64,000 bases of DNA, taken from the NCBI RefSeq assembly GCF_026210795.1, contig NC_089429.1, positions 1,426,001 through 1,490,000 of the forward strand, written 5' to 3'. A program made the position numbers and the translations under genes. Below are positions 28,226 through 38,340 of this stretch, piece after piece; position 1 is the first letter of the stretch; every line of letters starts with the position of its first letter. The notes under the pieces were generated by a model. That model made no database searches, was not told the origin of the DNA, and saw nothing but the letters and a program-made list of their open reading frames with translations. Source of the DNA: Rhizophagus irregularis (lineage: Eukaryota; Glomeromycota; Glomeromycetes; Glomerales; Glomeraceae).

Positions 28226-31200
28226 ATGGAATGGTACCATCAATGGGAAAGTGAATATAGAACACATAAAGAGGAACACAAATTAGGAACAGAAGAATTG
28301 GACGAATGTTTAAATTGTGAATTATGTCATCCAATAGAAAATGAACCAATAGTGTTCAAGAAATTTTGGGACGCATTATTTAAGTTCGAAGATACAATAA
28401 TAATATATAATAATGTAACGATCAAGGGAGTAATAGATTTATTAAGTATGAATAATTCGGAAAGAGAAGATACAATACATAAAGGAAAATGTAGGGACAT
28501 AATGGATAGAATAACAGAATCAATAAGATATAGAATACAACCAAAAATGAAAGAAAAAAGATTACGAACAATTATATTAGTAATTGTAAGAGATTGTATT
28601 GAAAGAAATCTGGGGAATGAAGTATTTGATAGATTAATTGGAAATCCCGAATTAATAGAACACAAATATATTTTGGAAGATTGGGATGTTGAAAGAAGGT
28701 TTGAGAAATTTTGGCAATGGTATAGAATCACATCGAAAGAAGTTGGACCATTACGAGTAAAGATGGGAGCAATAAAGACATTTAGGGAATTACTATATGA
28801 AGAGGTAGGAATAGCTATGAATGAGGAGAAAGTAAAGGAACTAATGTTCTATATAGAATATGAGAACATAAATATAGAAAATGTTCACAAATATCACAAG
28901 AATATGGTGCAAAAGATAATAAGGATATTTATAGATACTAGGGGTTTTACAAAAGAACTGGAAGATTCAGAAAGTGAAGATAGTCCAGCAAGCTACGAAT
29001 TAGAAAATAGTTCCGAGGAAGAATTAGAGATAATAATAGGAGACAAATCATGGAAATTTAGTGAATTAAAAAGAAAGACAAGCTCTATAGATGAAGATCA
29101 ATTGAGATACATTTGGAAGATAGGAATAAAGTTGATGATAGAAATGGATATATTGGTAACGAAATCATTTATAGATAAAGTCCAAGAGATAGAGGAAATG
29201 GATGTAAGGGAAAAAGAATTGAAGATAAAAGAATGGTTGGAAAAAGAAACAGTAATATGTAAAAGATGTGGTAATAGAAGGTTCAAAATGGACAAAACAG
29301 ATAATGAATGTGGGGAATGTATTAAAGAAAGGTGGAAAGATGAACAAGATGAGTTAATAGAATTAAAAAACAACTTAGAAAAGTTAGGATACGAAATAGA
29401 TGTGTCAGAAATTCAAAGAATAAAGAATTTTGGGGTTAATAATCGAATAATAGTAACAGAGGAATTCATAGAAAGGTATCTGAGAATAATAGAATTAGAA
29501 GATAGAGAGTTAAGAAAAGAGGTGCACAGATGGTTAAACGAGAACACAACCTGGTGTGAAAGATGCGAAATAAGATGGATGAATGATATGTTTAGATTAG
29601 GAGGAACTGTATGCAAAGATTGTGAGGAAGAAGATATCGATGAAATTGATGATCGGGTAAAAAGATTGCAGAAGATTTTTGAAGATATTGGAACAATAAT
29701 AATTGAAGAAGAATTGTTGAGATTAACTAGTATGGGATATACAGATGGAGAAATTTTAGATAAAGAATTCATTGAAATTTTTCAAGAAAATAAAAATGAG
29801 TCAGAAAAAGAATTGAAGAAAAAGTTAGATAAGTTGTTGAAAGAACAAGCAGGAATAATAGATAGTGAAGAAAGTGGTGAAAAGAGTGATAATGAAACAT
29901 CAGAAGAAGACAATACAGATGATTCAGAAAAAACTGGAGAAATATTAAGTCCAGATGAAATATGGGATGAAAATATTGAAAATTTTAATGAAGATGAGTT
30001 TGAAGATGAAATTGAAAATGTTATAAATAGAGGAGGTAGCGACTTAAGTCAAAACTCAGATACGAATAGTTCATTAAATATCAAAAATTCTGACAACGAA
30101 AGTGAATTATCTGATTACAATTTACAAGATTTATTTCAAGAGAATATATCAAATATGGCAACTGAGAATCAAATAAAAAGATTGATAGAGAATGCTTTAG
30201 GTTTTCCAGCTAATACTTTGAATGCAGCAGTAGGAGCAGGAGCAAGTTTGATAGATAGAATTGAAAATGCAGGGAATGAAGCAGGGGGAGTAATTAGTGT
30301 ACCACTTTTTTATGGGAAAGAAGACGAAGATGTTAACGATTGGGTTAGACAATTTGAGGTAGCATTTACAGCAGTCGGAAAAGCAGCAGGAGCTAATGGT
30401 ACAAGACAAGCGGCATACGCAGCAGCACATTTAAGAGGGGCAGCAGCACAATGGTATAATGAAATGAAAGAAGTAAATGTAAGTCACTTAGTGAATTGGG
30501 CAGATGTAGATAATGATAATGATTTAAAACATAGAATAAAGAGGAGATTTACCAGAGAGGATGTTAGAAGAAAGAAAATGCTAGAATTAAGAAAAACTCG
30601 ACAGGAAGTAAATGAAAGTGTTGAGGAATACACAAGAAGATTTAGACAAATATTAAGAATAGCAACTAGAGAACATGCCTTAGCAGAGGAATGCCAAGTA
30701 GATCATTATATTGAAGGATTAGAACCAACAATAGGGTATCAAGTTAGAAGACAAAACCCAGCGAACTTAAATGGGGCAATAGATATAGCAGTAAGGGAAG
30801 AAGGTGCAAAGGACGAATTTTTTAGGAAAGTAATAGGTACACCAATTAGTGCGAGGATAGACATCGGAAAAGATGATAATAGACAAAATATGTTTGCGAA
30901 ACCATTAAGCGAAAATTATGAGGACGAATTAGTTAGAGCGTTTGAAGAAAAGGCAAGAATTAGTAAATTAGAAGGACTGGTATCAAATATAGAGAGAAGA
31001 TTAAATAATGATAATAGGAATAGGTATCAATCAAATATGGGAAGGAGATTAAATAATGGTAATAGGAATAGTTATCAATCAAATCAGAATAGGGTACCAA
31101 CATGTTTCAGATGTAATAGAGTGGGGCATTATAAGAATAATTGTCCTGAAGGAAGGAATGCAAGAGTAAATATGGTGGACGAGTATTATGATCAAGAAGA

Positions 31201-31261
31201 ATATGATTATGATGAATATGGATATGAGGAACCACAATATAATGAAGTATATTATACATAA
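28226..31261 (+). CDS. gag: Gypsy Gag with a very long N-terminal extension
   Basis: 1011 aa from the ATG at 28226. The canonical capsid region starts only at about residue 690 (PLFYGKEDEDVNDWVRQF, QWYNEMKE, VNESVEEYTRRF), followed by a CCHC zinc knuckle CFRCNRVGHYKNNC (about 960-973). The preceding 680 residues are unlike ordinary Gag. They include two similar modules with CxxC pairs (CKRCG...CGEC at about 344-365 and CERC...CKDC at about 446-468), each followed by a helical segment, and a long acidic Ser/Asp/Glu stretch (about 550-640). The frame continues beyond the TAA at 31259 to the protease, so the stop may be a mutation or a readthrough site. Confidence 0.85.
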   Translation: MEWYHQWESEYRTHKEEHKLGTEELDECLNCELCHPIENEPIVFKKFWDALFKFEDTIIIYNNVTIKGVIDLLSMNNSEREDTIHKGKCRDIMDRITESIRYRIQPKMKEKRLRTIILVIVRDCIERNLGNEVFDRLIGNPELIEHKYILEDWDVERRFEKFWQWYRITSKEVGPLRVKMGAIKTFRELLYEEVGIAMNEEKVKELMFYIEYENINIENVHKYHKNMVQKIIRIFIDTRGFTKELEDSESEDSPASYELENSSEEELEIIIGDKSWKFSELKRKTSSIDEDQLRYIWKIGIKLMIEMDILVTKSFIDKVQEIEEMDVREKELKIKEWLEKETVICKRCGNRRFKMDKTDNECGECIKERWKDEQDELIELKNNLEKLGYEIDVSEIQRIKNFGVNNRIIVTEEFIERYLRIIELEDRELRKEVHRWLNENTTWCERCEIRWMNDMFRLGGTVCKDCEEEDIDEIDDRVKRLQKIFEDIGTIIIEEELLRLTSMGYTDGEILDKEFIEIFQENKNESEKELKKKLDKLLKEQAGIIDSEESGEKSDNETSEEDNTDDSEKTGEILSPDEIWDENIENFNEDEFEDEIENVINRGGSDLSQNSDTNSSLNIKNSDNESELSDYNLQDLFQENISNMATENQIKRLIENALGFPANTLNAAVGAGASLIDRIENAGNEAGGVISVPLFYGKEDEDVNDWVRQFEVAFTAVGKAAGANGTRQAAYAAAHLRGAAAQWYNEMKEVNVSHLVNWADVDNDNDLKHRIKRRFTREDVRRKKMLELRKTRQEVNESVEEYTRRFRQILRIATREHALAEECQVDHYIEGLEPTIGYQVRRQNPANLNGAIDIAVREEGAKDEFFRKVIGTPISARIDIGKDDNRQNMFAKPLSENYEDELVRAFEEKARISKLEGLVSNIERRLNNDNRNRYQSNMGRRLNNGNRNSYQSNQNRVPTCFRCNRVGHYKNNCPEGRNARVNMVDEYYDQEEYDYDEYGYEEPQYNEVYYT

Positions 31262-31801
31262 GGCTATTACGATGATTATGAAGATAGAGAATTAAATTAC
31301 CATAATGAATTATACGCAAAAGATAACGCAGTAAAAACAAGAAGACAAACAAGAAGGTCGAATCCAATAGTGGGATATAAAAATAATGGTGAAGAAGGAA
31401 ATTTACAAGAAGAATTAAGAGAAGCAGGAAATAGAATGGATGATAGAGAAATACCAAGTGGTACAACGGCACCAAGTTATACACCTGAACGAACTGAACA
31501 GAATTGGGATAGACCGATAGGACCAAGAAAAATGAAATGGAGTAATAAAAGGCAAGATTATTATGACCCAACAGAAGGACTAAGAAAATGGAGAGAAGCA
31601 GGGGGACCAACAAAACTCAGAGTATATGGACCAAGATTAACTGACAAAATACCACCTTACGACATTATAGGAGACGTGAAAAATTGTAGAGCGAATATAA
31701 CATATGGACAATTAATAAATGAGAATACTAAGTATCATAAACAATTGAGGGAAGGAACATATAAGCCAAGAAGTGTAAATGAGAGAAATTGACTACACTC
31801 G
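31262..31801 (+). pseudogene. Gag-protease linker in the gag frame
   Basis: Same frame as gag, open apart from the TAA at 31259 and a TGA at 31790. Tyr/Asp- and Arg-rich, it includes TYGQLINENTKYHKQLREG and no known motif. It is probably the C-terminal part of the original Gag polyprotein. Confidence 0.55.
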
Positions 31802-32305
31802 GTGGGAACTATGAAAAATGAAGAAAAGAGAACTACAGCAATGAGAACAGAATTAGAAGTTGAAGATCAATTAGTGAATGTAATAATAGATACTGGAGCA
31901 GCAGTAAGCGTGATAACAGATAAATTAAGAAGAAGATTGAATATACCTATATTTGGAAAAAGTAAATTTAGATGTACAATAGCAAATGGGCAAAAGATAG
32001 CAGCATTAGGAAAGGCGAATATAACTTTGAGGTACAAAGATGAATTAGAAATACTGAAAGAAGTTGAAGTAATCGATTCAGAAGAAGAGGATCTAATTTT
32101 GGGAAATGACATATGGAAGTTGTATAATGCAAAAATAAATTTTGAAGATCATACCTTAAGAATAGAAGAACAGGGAGAAATAATAACGATTCCAGTAGGA
32201 TACGAAAGGGAAGTAGTATATGAAAGTGAGGAGAGTGAGGTCGATGAAGAATATGAAAGTAACGACGAAGGAGAGGTATTCAGAATGCACCAGAATTTTA
32301 AATAG
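31802..32305 (+). CDS. pro: Gypsy retropepsin protease
   Basis: The region VNVIIDTGAAVSVI carries the catalytic DTGA of retropepsins, followed by LRRRLNI and, near the end, LILGNDIWKLY, the ILG motif. It is in the gag frame; the downstream pol frame is -1 relative to it and opens at 32302, a minimal overlap. The protein would be released from a Gag-Pro polyprotein. The DTGA here contrasts with the DTC of the 15-kb element's protease. Confidence 0.85.
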   Translation: MGTMKNEEKRTTAMRTELEVEDQLVNVIIDTGAAVSVITDKLRRRLNIPIFGKSKFRCTIANGQKIAALGKANITLRYKDELEILKEVEVIDSEEEDLILGNDIWKLYNAKINFEDHTLRIEEQGEIITIPVGYEREVVYESEESEVDEEYESNDEGEVFRMHQNFK

Positions 32306-32331
32306 AGAGTCTTGGCTCTGAAGAGAGAGAG

Positions 32332-33823
32332 ATGGAAAAGATGCTCGAACCAAGTGAAAAATTTATGCAAAAACTAAGTATAGGGGAAGTAGAAGAACCA
32401 ATTTGGGAAAATATGGTAAAATTACTATTAGAATACCAAGATATTTTGGAATACGATGAGGAAATAGAAGGAAGAATAAAAGCAGCGCAACATGAGATAA
32501 AAATAAAAGATGGGGTAGAACCAATAAAGCAAAGAAGATACAAAGAAACGGATGAAAAGGCAAAATTTATAAGCAAAGAAGTGGATAAATTGTTAAGACA
32601 GGGAAGGATAAGGAAATCAAAAAGTCCATGGAGTTCACCTGTTACACTAGCAGGGAAGAAAACGGGAAAATATAGATTCTGTATTGATTACAGAAAGTTA
32701 AACAAGATAACTATAATGGATAGTTTTCCTTTACCAAGAATGGATGAATTATTAGACAAATACAGGAAAGCAAAATGGTTTTCAAGTATAGATTTAGCGG
32801 CAGGATTTAATCAAGTAGAAATGAAAGAAGAAGACAAAGAAAAAACAGCATTTGTATGTTCAAAAGGATTATTTGAGTATAATGTAATGCCGTTCGGTTT
32901 AACGAATGCACCAGCAACATTTCAAAGATTAATGGATGAAATATTAGAAGAATACATAAACGATTTTGTAGTAGTATATATCGATGATATTATGATATAT
33001 TCAGAAAATTTGAAAGACCATATGGAACATGTGGAAAAAGTATTAAAGAAGCTACAGGAGAATAATTTAATAATAAAATTAAAGAAATGTAGATTTCTGG
33101 AAAGAAACATAGAATTTTTAGGACATATAGTAGGAAATGATGGATTAAGGCCAGACGATAAAAAGATAGAAAAGATAAAAGAAATGAAGGCACCAACAAC
33201 AGTGAAAGAAGTAAGATCATTTTTAGGACTTTGTTCATATTACAGAAAATTTGTGAAGAATTTTTCAAAGATAGCAAGACCAATAAGTGATTTGAGAAAG
33301 AAGGGGATACCTTTCATTTGGGGAAGAGAACAACAAGATGCATTTGAAAAATTGAAAGAAAAATTAATACAATATCCAATATTGCGGCATCCAGATTGGA
33401 AGAAAGAATTTCTATTAATAACAGATGCATCAGGAAAAGGATTGGGTGCAGTATTAAGTCAAAAGGATGAAAAAGGGAAAGAAGTAGTAATAGCATATGC
33501 AAGCAGAAGCTTATTACCAGCAGAAGAAAATTATCCGATAACAGAATTGGAATGTTTACTAGGAATAGTTTGGGGAATTCAACATTTTCATAAATATTTA
33601 ATCGATAGAAAATTTAAAGTAATAACAAATCACAGTGCATTAAAAGGATTAATGAATGCAAAGATACTGAAAGGAAAAAGAGCAAGATGGGTAATGGAAT
33701 TACAGCAATATAATTTTGAAGTAATACATAGATCAGGAAAAGAAAATACGAATGCTGACGCATTAAGTAGGTTATTAAAGATAGTAGAGGATCAACCAGA
33801 AATAGTAATAATCGATGGAGTAG
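32332..33823 (+). CDS. pol: Gypsy reverse transcriptase and RNase H
   Basis: About 497 codons of the pol frame. RT motifs are present: YRFCIDYRKLNKIT, LPRMDELLD, FSSIDLAAGFNQV, MPFGLTNAPATFQRLMD and the catalytic YIDDIMIYS. RNase H follows, with LITDASGKGLGAVLS, ITELECLLGIVWGI and NTNADALSRLL. The natural frame continues into IVIIDGV and then the kinase segment, but a 492-bp MITE at 33824 cuts it. The present ORF therefore ends at 33840 inside the MITE. The first ATG is 32332; upstream frame is open for ten more codons. Confidence 0.93.
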
Positions 33824-34315
33824 CACAGGTCGAAAAGTGAAAAATCAGGCATCAATCAGTCACCAATCGGTCACCAATCAGGTACCTGATTGGTGACCGA
33901 TTGGTGACTGATTGGCATTTTCGCCAAATACCATCACCAATCAGGCAGTTTGCTAACTTTTGATCCAGTGATCAGAAAAGAATGAAATATAGCTCATTGG
34001 AATCGTCTCAGCAAGACGAATCTAATGGTAGTAAAATCGCATTTCTAGGATTAATAGTTAATAAAAAATTAAATAAAATATAAATGATACATTTTTATTT
34101 TTATATTTTACTTAATTTCTCATCAAGTATTAATCCTAGAAATGAGATTTTACTACCATTAGATTCGTCATGTTGAGACGATTCCAATGAGCTATATTTC
34201 ATTCTTTTCTGATCACTGGATCAAAAGTTAGCAAACTGCCTGATTGGTGACGGTATTTGGCGAAAATGCCAATCAGGCACCGATTGGTGCCTGATTTTTC
34301 ACTTTTCGACCTGTG
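33824..34315. mobile_element. MITE with CACAGGTCG ends inserted in the kinase P-loop
   Basis: The ends CACAGGTCGAAAAGTGAA and (inverted) the same are flanked by TAG (33821-33823 and 34316-34318). The inverted repeats span about 200 bp each. CAC ends and a 3-bp duplication fit the CACTA superfamily. It contains the GACGAATC/GATTCGTC hairpin unit also found in the 21808 element. Confidence 0.85.
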
Positions 34316-34860
34316 TAGATGGATTAGGAAAAACAAGTATAGTACAAAATCTAATTAAAGAATGGGAAAAGCAAGGATTAAAAGTAAGATTCAACACTTA
34401 TAAGAGAAGAAGAAAAGATAAAGATGAATTTTATGAATCAAAGATGGAGACAGAATGGAAATTCAGAAAAGAAGTAGTGGAACAAATAAACAGAAGAATG
34501 TTAGAATATGATGAAGATACAGATATAATAATTTTAGATAAATCACCATATTGTGAATATTATTATCAAAAGACGAAAAGTTTTGACAGAGGATTAATTA
34601 CTCCACATGGAAATCATGAGATGGAAAAAGAAATATTCAGATTGAAAGAAACGATAGATAAATCAATAGTGATATTTCTAGAAAAAGATGGCTATGTATG
34701 TTAGAAAAATTACATCGGAAGAGAAACAAAGAAGATGGAAAAATCATCATATCCAACATTAAAGAAGGATGAATATTTGGACATGGTTAAAATGTTTGAA
34801 GAAAATCAGAGTGTGTACAAAGATACCAAAAGATACAGTTGAGTAAAAGTTAAAAACGAC
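34316..34860 (+). pseudogene. Thymidylate-kinase-like domain inside gypsy pol, interrupted
   Basis: In the pol frame, before the MITE comes VIIDGV and after it DGLGKTSIVQNLIKEWEKQG. Together this is a P-loop of the thymidylate/nucleotide kinase type (E/D-G-x-D-G-x-GKT/S). IIILDKSPYCEYYYQKT then matches the position of the DR(Y/S)..S..YQ substrate motif, and the helical segment to about 34850 fits the usual kinase length of about 200 residues. In-frame TAG (34702) and TGA (34841) interrupt it. The domain sits between RNase H and integrase, the place where some lentiviruses carry a dUTPase. A role in dTTP supply during reverse transcription is inference. Confidence 0.7.
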
Positions 34861-36207
34861 AATAGTAGCTGGAGAAAAGTATTTAAAGAAGTGGAGAAAT
34901 GGAGAAGAGCACAGGACTAAAAATATAGAACACATAACGAAAATAACAAATTTAGAAGTGAAATCAATTAAAGAAGTATTATGGAAGAAAATAATTACAA
35001 GATAATAATTGACAATATCGAAAAGGAGAATAAATATGAATTGAAAGAGGGAATTCTATATAGAGTAAAAGGACAAAACAAATTTAGAGTAATCAGGGAT
35101 TATGAATATGAAGGATTGATGTACATGATGCATGATAATGAATTATCAGGACATTTTGGAATAGAAGCGACATTAGATAGAATAAAAGAAAATTATTGGT
35201 GGAAAAATATGAAGGAAGATGTAGAAGAATATGTAAGGACATGTTGGAATTGTCAGATGAGAGGAAAACCAAGATGAAAGAACGAATTAACGTCAATAAA
35301 GATAAATGAACCATTCGAAATGATTGGGATAGATATAGTTGGACTATTAAAAGAGACAGAAAAGGGAAATAAGTACATTGTAGTAGCAATGGATTATTTT
35401 ACAAAATGGCCCGAGGCCGCATTACTAAAAGAAGCTACAGCGAAAGAGGTAGTAGAATTTATTTGGAGGGACATAATTTGTAGACATGGGTGTCCAAAGA
35501 AAATAATTAGCGATAGAGGGACTCATTTTAACAATAAAATGATGGAATAATTAGTAGAAAGATGTGGGATAAATCATAGATTAAGTACACCATATAAGCC
35601 ACAAACGAATGGTTTGGTCGAAAGATTCAATAAAACTTTATGCGAAGGATTAGCCAAATTAGGAGAAGAAAATTGGGATAAACATATACCATCCGTATTA
35701 TTTGCATATAGGACAAAGAAGCAATCATCAACAAGAATTAAACCTTTTTATGCAACATACGGAAGGAGAGCGAAACTACCATTAGATAAAGACGAAAATA
35801 AAATAACATTAGCTGACAGAGTAAAGATATTAATTGAGGAGCTACCAGTAATAAGAAGAAAAATAAAAGAAAATGTGGAAGAAGCTCAAGAAAAACAAAA
35901 ACAACAACATGACAAAAGAGGAATTAGGAAACCTAAATTTGAAATAGGAGAAAAAGTATTATTATATGAAGCATGGAGAGAGAAACAATGGTCTGGAAAA
36001 TTACAGAACAAATGGAAAGGACCATATTTAATTCACGAAGAATTTGGAAATGGAGCGTACAAACTCAAAGAATTGGACGGAAGAATACTAAAAACACCAC
36101 AAAATGGAGAATGGTTAAAGAAATTTTATGATCGAGGGAGATTTACACCAAAAATAGTAATTAAAGGAAAAGAGGTATTCGATAAGACCCGAGTTCGATT
36201 CGATTGA
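34861..36207 (+). pseudogene. int: Gypsy integrase
   Basis: Same pol frame. The HHCC zinc domain is H-DNELSGHFG...CWNCQ (about 35130-35260). The DDE core has MIGIDIVGLL, ISDRGTHFN and NGLVERFNKTLCEG. The C-terminal GPY/F-like region is WKGPYLIHEEFGNGAYKL. Stops at 34918, 34972, 35275 (TGA) and 35548 (TAA, where homologous sequence suggests Gln) break it. No chromodomain is seen at the end. Confidence 0.88.
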
Positions 36208-36267
36208 AATTATTATGGATAAGACACGAGTTCGATTCTATTAAAGTTATTTGTGAGGTCACAAATA

Positions 36268-36280
36268 GCGAAGAGGGGGA
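36268..36280 (+). promoter_or_regulatory. Polypurine tract
   Basis: GCGAAGAGGGGGA lies four bases before the 3' LTR, the expected site for plus-strand priming. Confidence 0.75.
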
Positions 36281-36283
36281 TAA

Positions 36284-37366
36284 TGTAAACGGTCGAATAT
36301 CAAGCGTGAAAAGATGATAAAATTCAACCACCAAATGTAATTGTCAAATATTAAGAACGAACAAATTAATTATGAATTGGCGTAGATGGATAAATAATTA
36401 GCCGAAAAGGATAAACATTTAGGAAGAGTAATGATCTACATGATGTAATATTTGTCAAATGATTGACAAAGAACCAATAGAATAATTAGAGTCGATCAAT
36501 TGCGGCTTAGCAATCTTTAACAATAAGAACAATTAGAAAGAATAATTATAAGGCACAAAAGATAGATTATAAGCAAAACACATAAAGCGAATTGAAAGAA
36601 CATATAAAATAATGTCAGAAAGATTAAAGAACATAAAATAATATAAAAGATAATATAAAAAGATAGTATAAAGATGGAATATAAAAGATAACAAATTAAA
36701 AAGAACATATATAAAAAGATAGCATATTAAAAGATAGCGTATTTAAAATATAGATAGCATATTAGAAAGATAGTTCAAAGATAACATGTAAAAAGAACAT
36801 AAAAGATAGTATATAGATAGAATAGAAAGTAGCATAAAAATTTGTATAAATAGAGAGCGGAATTTAAAGTAATTCCACAGTTCTCATCCACAGAACTCAA
36901 TAAAAATATAAGTTTCATTTAATTATTTGTTAGTGAAGTTTAATGTTAATTAAAGGTAATAGGTTCGCCCTAAACTTTAATTAATGTTTGCTTAATTAAT
37001 TTTAATTGAATAAATGGAAATTTTAAGATGAATTAAATATACACTTTTGGAAAGTAATAATTCGTAGCGAGAGCTATCGAAGTTTGAAATTAAAGGTAAA
37101 AGTGGATATAATTTGGGGAAAATTTAGAGAAGTTAATTTTATTTTATATCGTTTGATGTTTTATATTACTAACGCTATTTATGTCATGAACCAAGAATGT
37201 TGTTATATATTGTTCGTTGATTATGTTGTTTGTTAATTATGCTGTTGATTATTTGCTCGTTTGTTCAATTGTTCGTTCGCTCGTTCATTCGTTCGTTCGA
37301 CCATGGAAATGCCCGTTTGATGTGGCAACTCTGTAAGTTGATGACAGAGGGAATTGGGGGATCTCA
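36284..37366 (+). repeat. 3' LTR of the gypsy element
   Basis: Nearly identical to the 5' LTR and of the same length (1083 bp). A TATAAATA box is at 36845-36852. Confidence 0.9.
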
Positions 37367-37370
37367 CCGC

Positions 37371-38340
37371 GGTCCTAAAAAAAACAAAAAATCGAAACGT
37401 TAGACACGTTTCGTTAAAAACAAACAATTAAAAAAATTTTGAAGGTTTACCTTCAAAATTCCCGTCCGTGAGCCATCCAGAAAGCCGCGATCCTAAAAAA
37501 AAATAAAAAATTGAAACGTTAGGTACGTTTCGTTAAAAAACAAACAATTAAAAAAAAAATTTCGAAATGTTTTTTAATGTTTCGTTAAAAAATGAAAAAA
37601 TTGGAATGTTAGCCAACGTTCCGATAAAAAAATTAAAAAAAAAATTATTTCGGAATATTAAAAAACGTTCCGATTAAAAAATTAAAAAAAAAAATATTAC
37701 GATACGTTAAAAAACGTTTCGTTAAAAGAAGAAAAAATAAAAAAATCAGAACGTTAGCCAACGTTCCGATTAAAAGGAATGAAAAAAAAATGTTATTAAC
37801 GAAACGTTATAAACGTTTCGTTAAAACAAGAAAAAAAAATGTAAATCGGAACGTTAGCCAACGTTCCGATTAGAAAAAAAGAAAAAAAAAAGTTATTTAC
37901 AAAACGTTTTTCAACGTTTCGTTAAAAAAATGTAATAAAAAAAAATAATTGGAACGTTAGCTAACATTCCGATTAAAAAAAAAATAAAAAAAATTTATTT
38001 TCGAAACGTTAAAAAATGTTTCATTAAGAAAAATGAAAAAACAAAAAATCGGAACGTTAGCCAACGTTTCGATTAAAAAAAAAAATAAAAAAAATTTATT
38101 TTCGAAACGTTAAAAAACGTTTCGTTAAGAAAAATGAAAAAAAAAATTATTTTCGAAACGTTAAAAAATGTTTCGTTAAAAAATGAAATAAAAATGTAAA
38201 TCGGCACGTTAGCCAACGTTCCGATTAAAAAAATATGAAAAAAAGAAATATTTTGAAACGTTTTTTGACGTTTCGTTAAAAAATAAAATAAAAAAACAAA
38301 TCGGAACGTTTATTAGCCAACATTTCGGGATGAAAATGAA
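37371..38340 (-). repeat. Alternating palindrome array of transposon B
   Basis: Continuation of B beyond the gypsy insertion. Alternating GAAACGTT-AACGTTTC and TCGGAACGTTAGCCAACGTTCCGA palindromes are separated by A-runs, the minus-strand equivalent of 3540-4425 in transposon A. The two units nearest the gypsy element still have CCTAAAAA splice-like words. Confidence 0.75.

Larger units (their letters stand above)
25613..37366 (+). mobile_element. Complete Ty3/gypsy LTR retrotransposon with an extra kinase domain
   Basis: Two 1083-bp LTRs (25613-26695 and 36284-37366) start TG and end CA. The target duplication CCGC is at 25609-25612 and 37367-37370. Gene order is gag, protease, reverse transcriptase, RNase H, a thymidylate-kinase-like segment, integrase, all on the plus strand; RT before IN identifies Ty3/gypsy. 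The LTRs differ at only a few sites (for example TTAATT versus CGATCAATT near 36494), so insertion was recent. Yet the internal region has a MITE insertion and several in-frame stops. It was probably mobilised by proteins from another copy, or its LTRs were copied from a newer template. Confidence 0.92.

Noticed and set aside
33841-34315. The palindromic segment after RNase H as a natural part of the retrotransposon, such as an RNA element
   Set aside because: It has its own CAC...GTG inverted ends and a TAG duplication, and removing it restores the pol frame.
30197-36207. Many minus-strand frames opposite the gypsy genes
   Set aside because: Leu/Ser/Phe-rich frames caused by the A-rich codon use of the plus-strand genes; no domain is recognisable.
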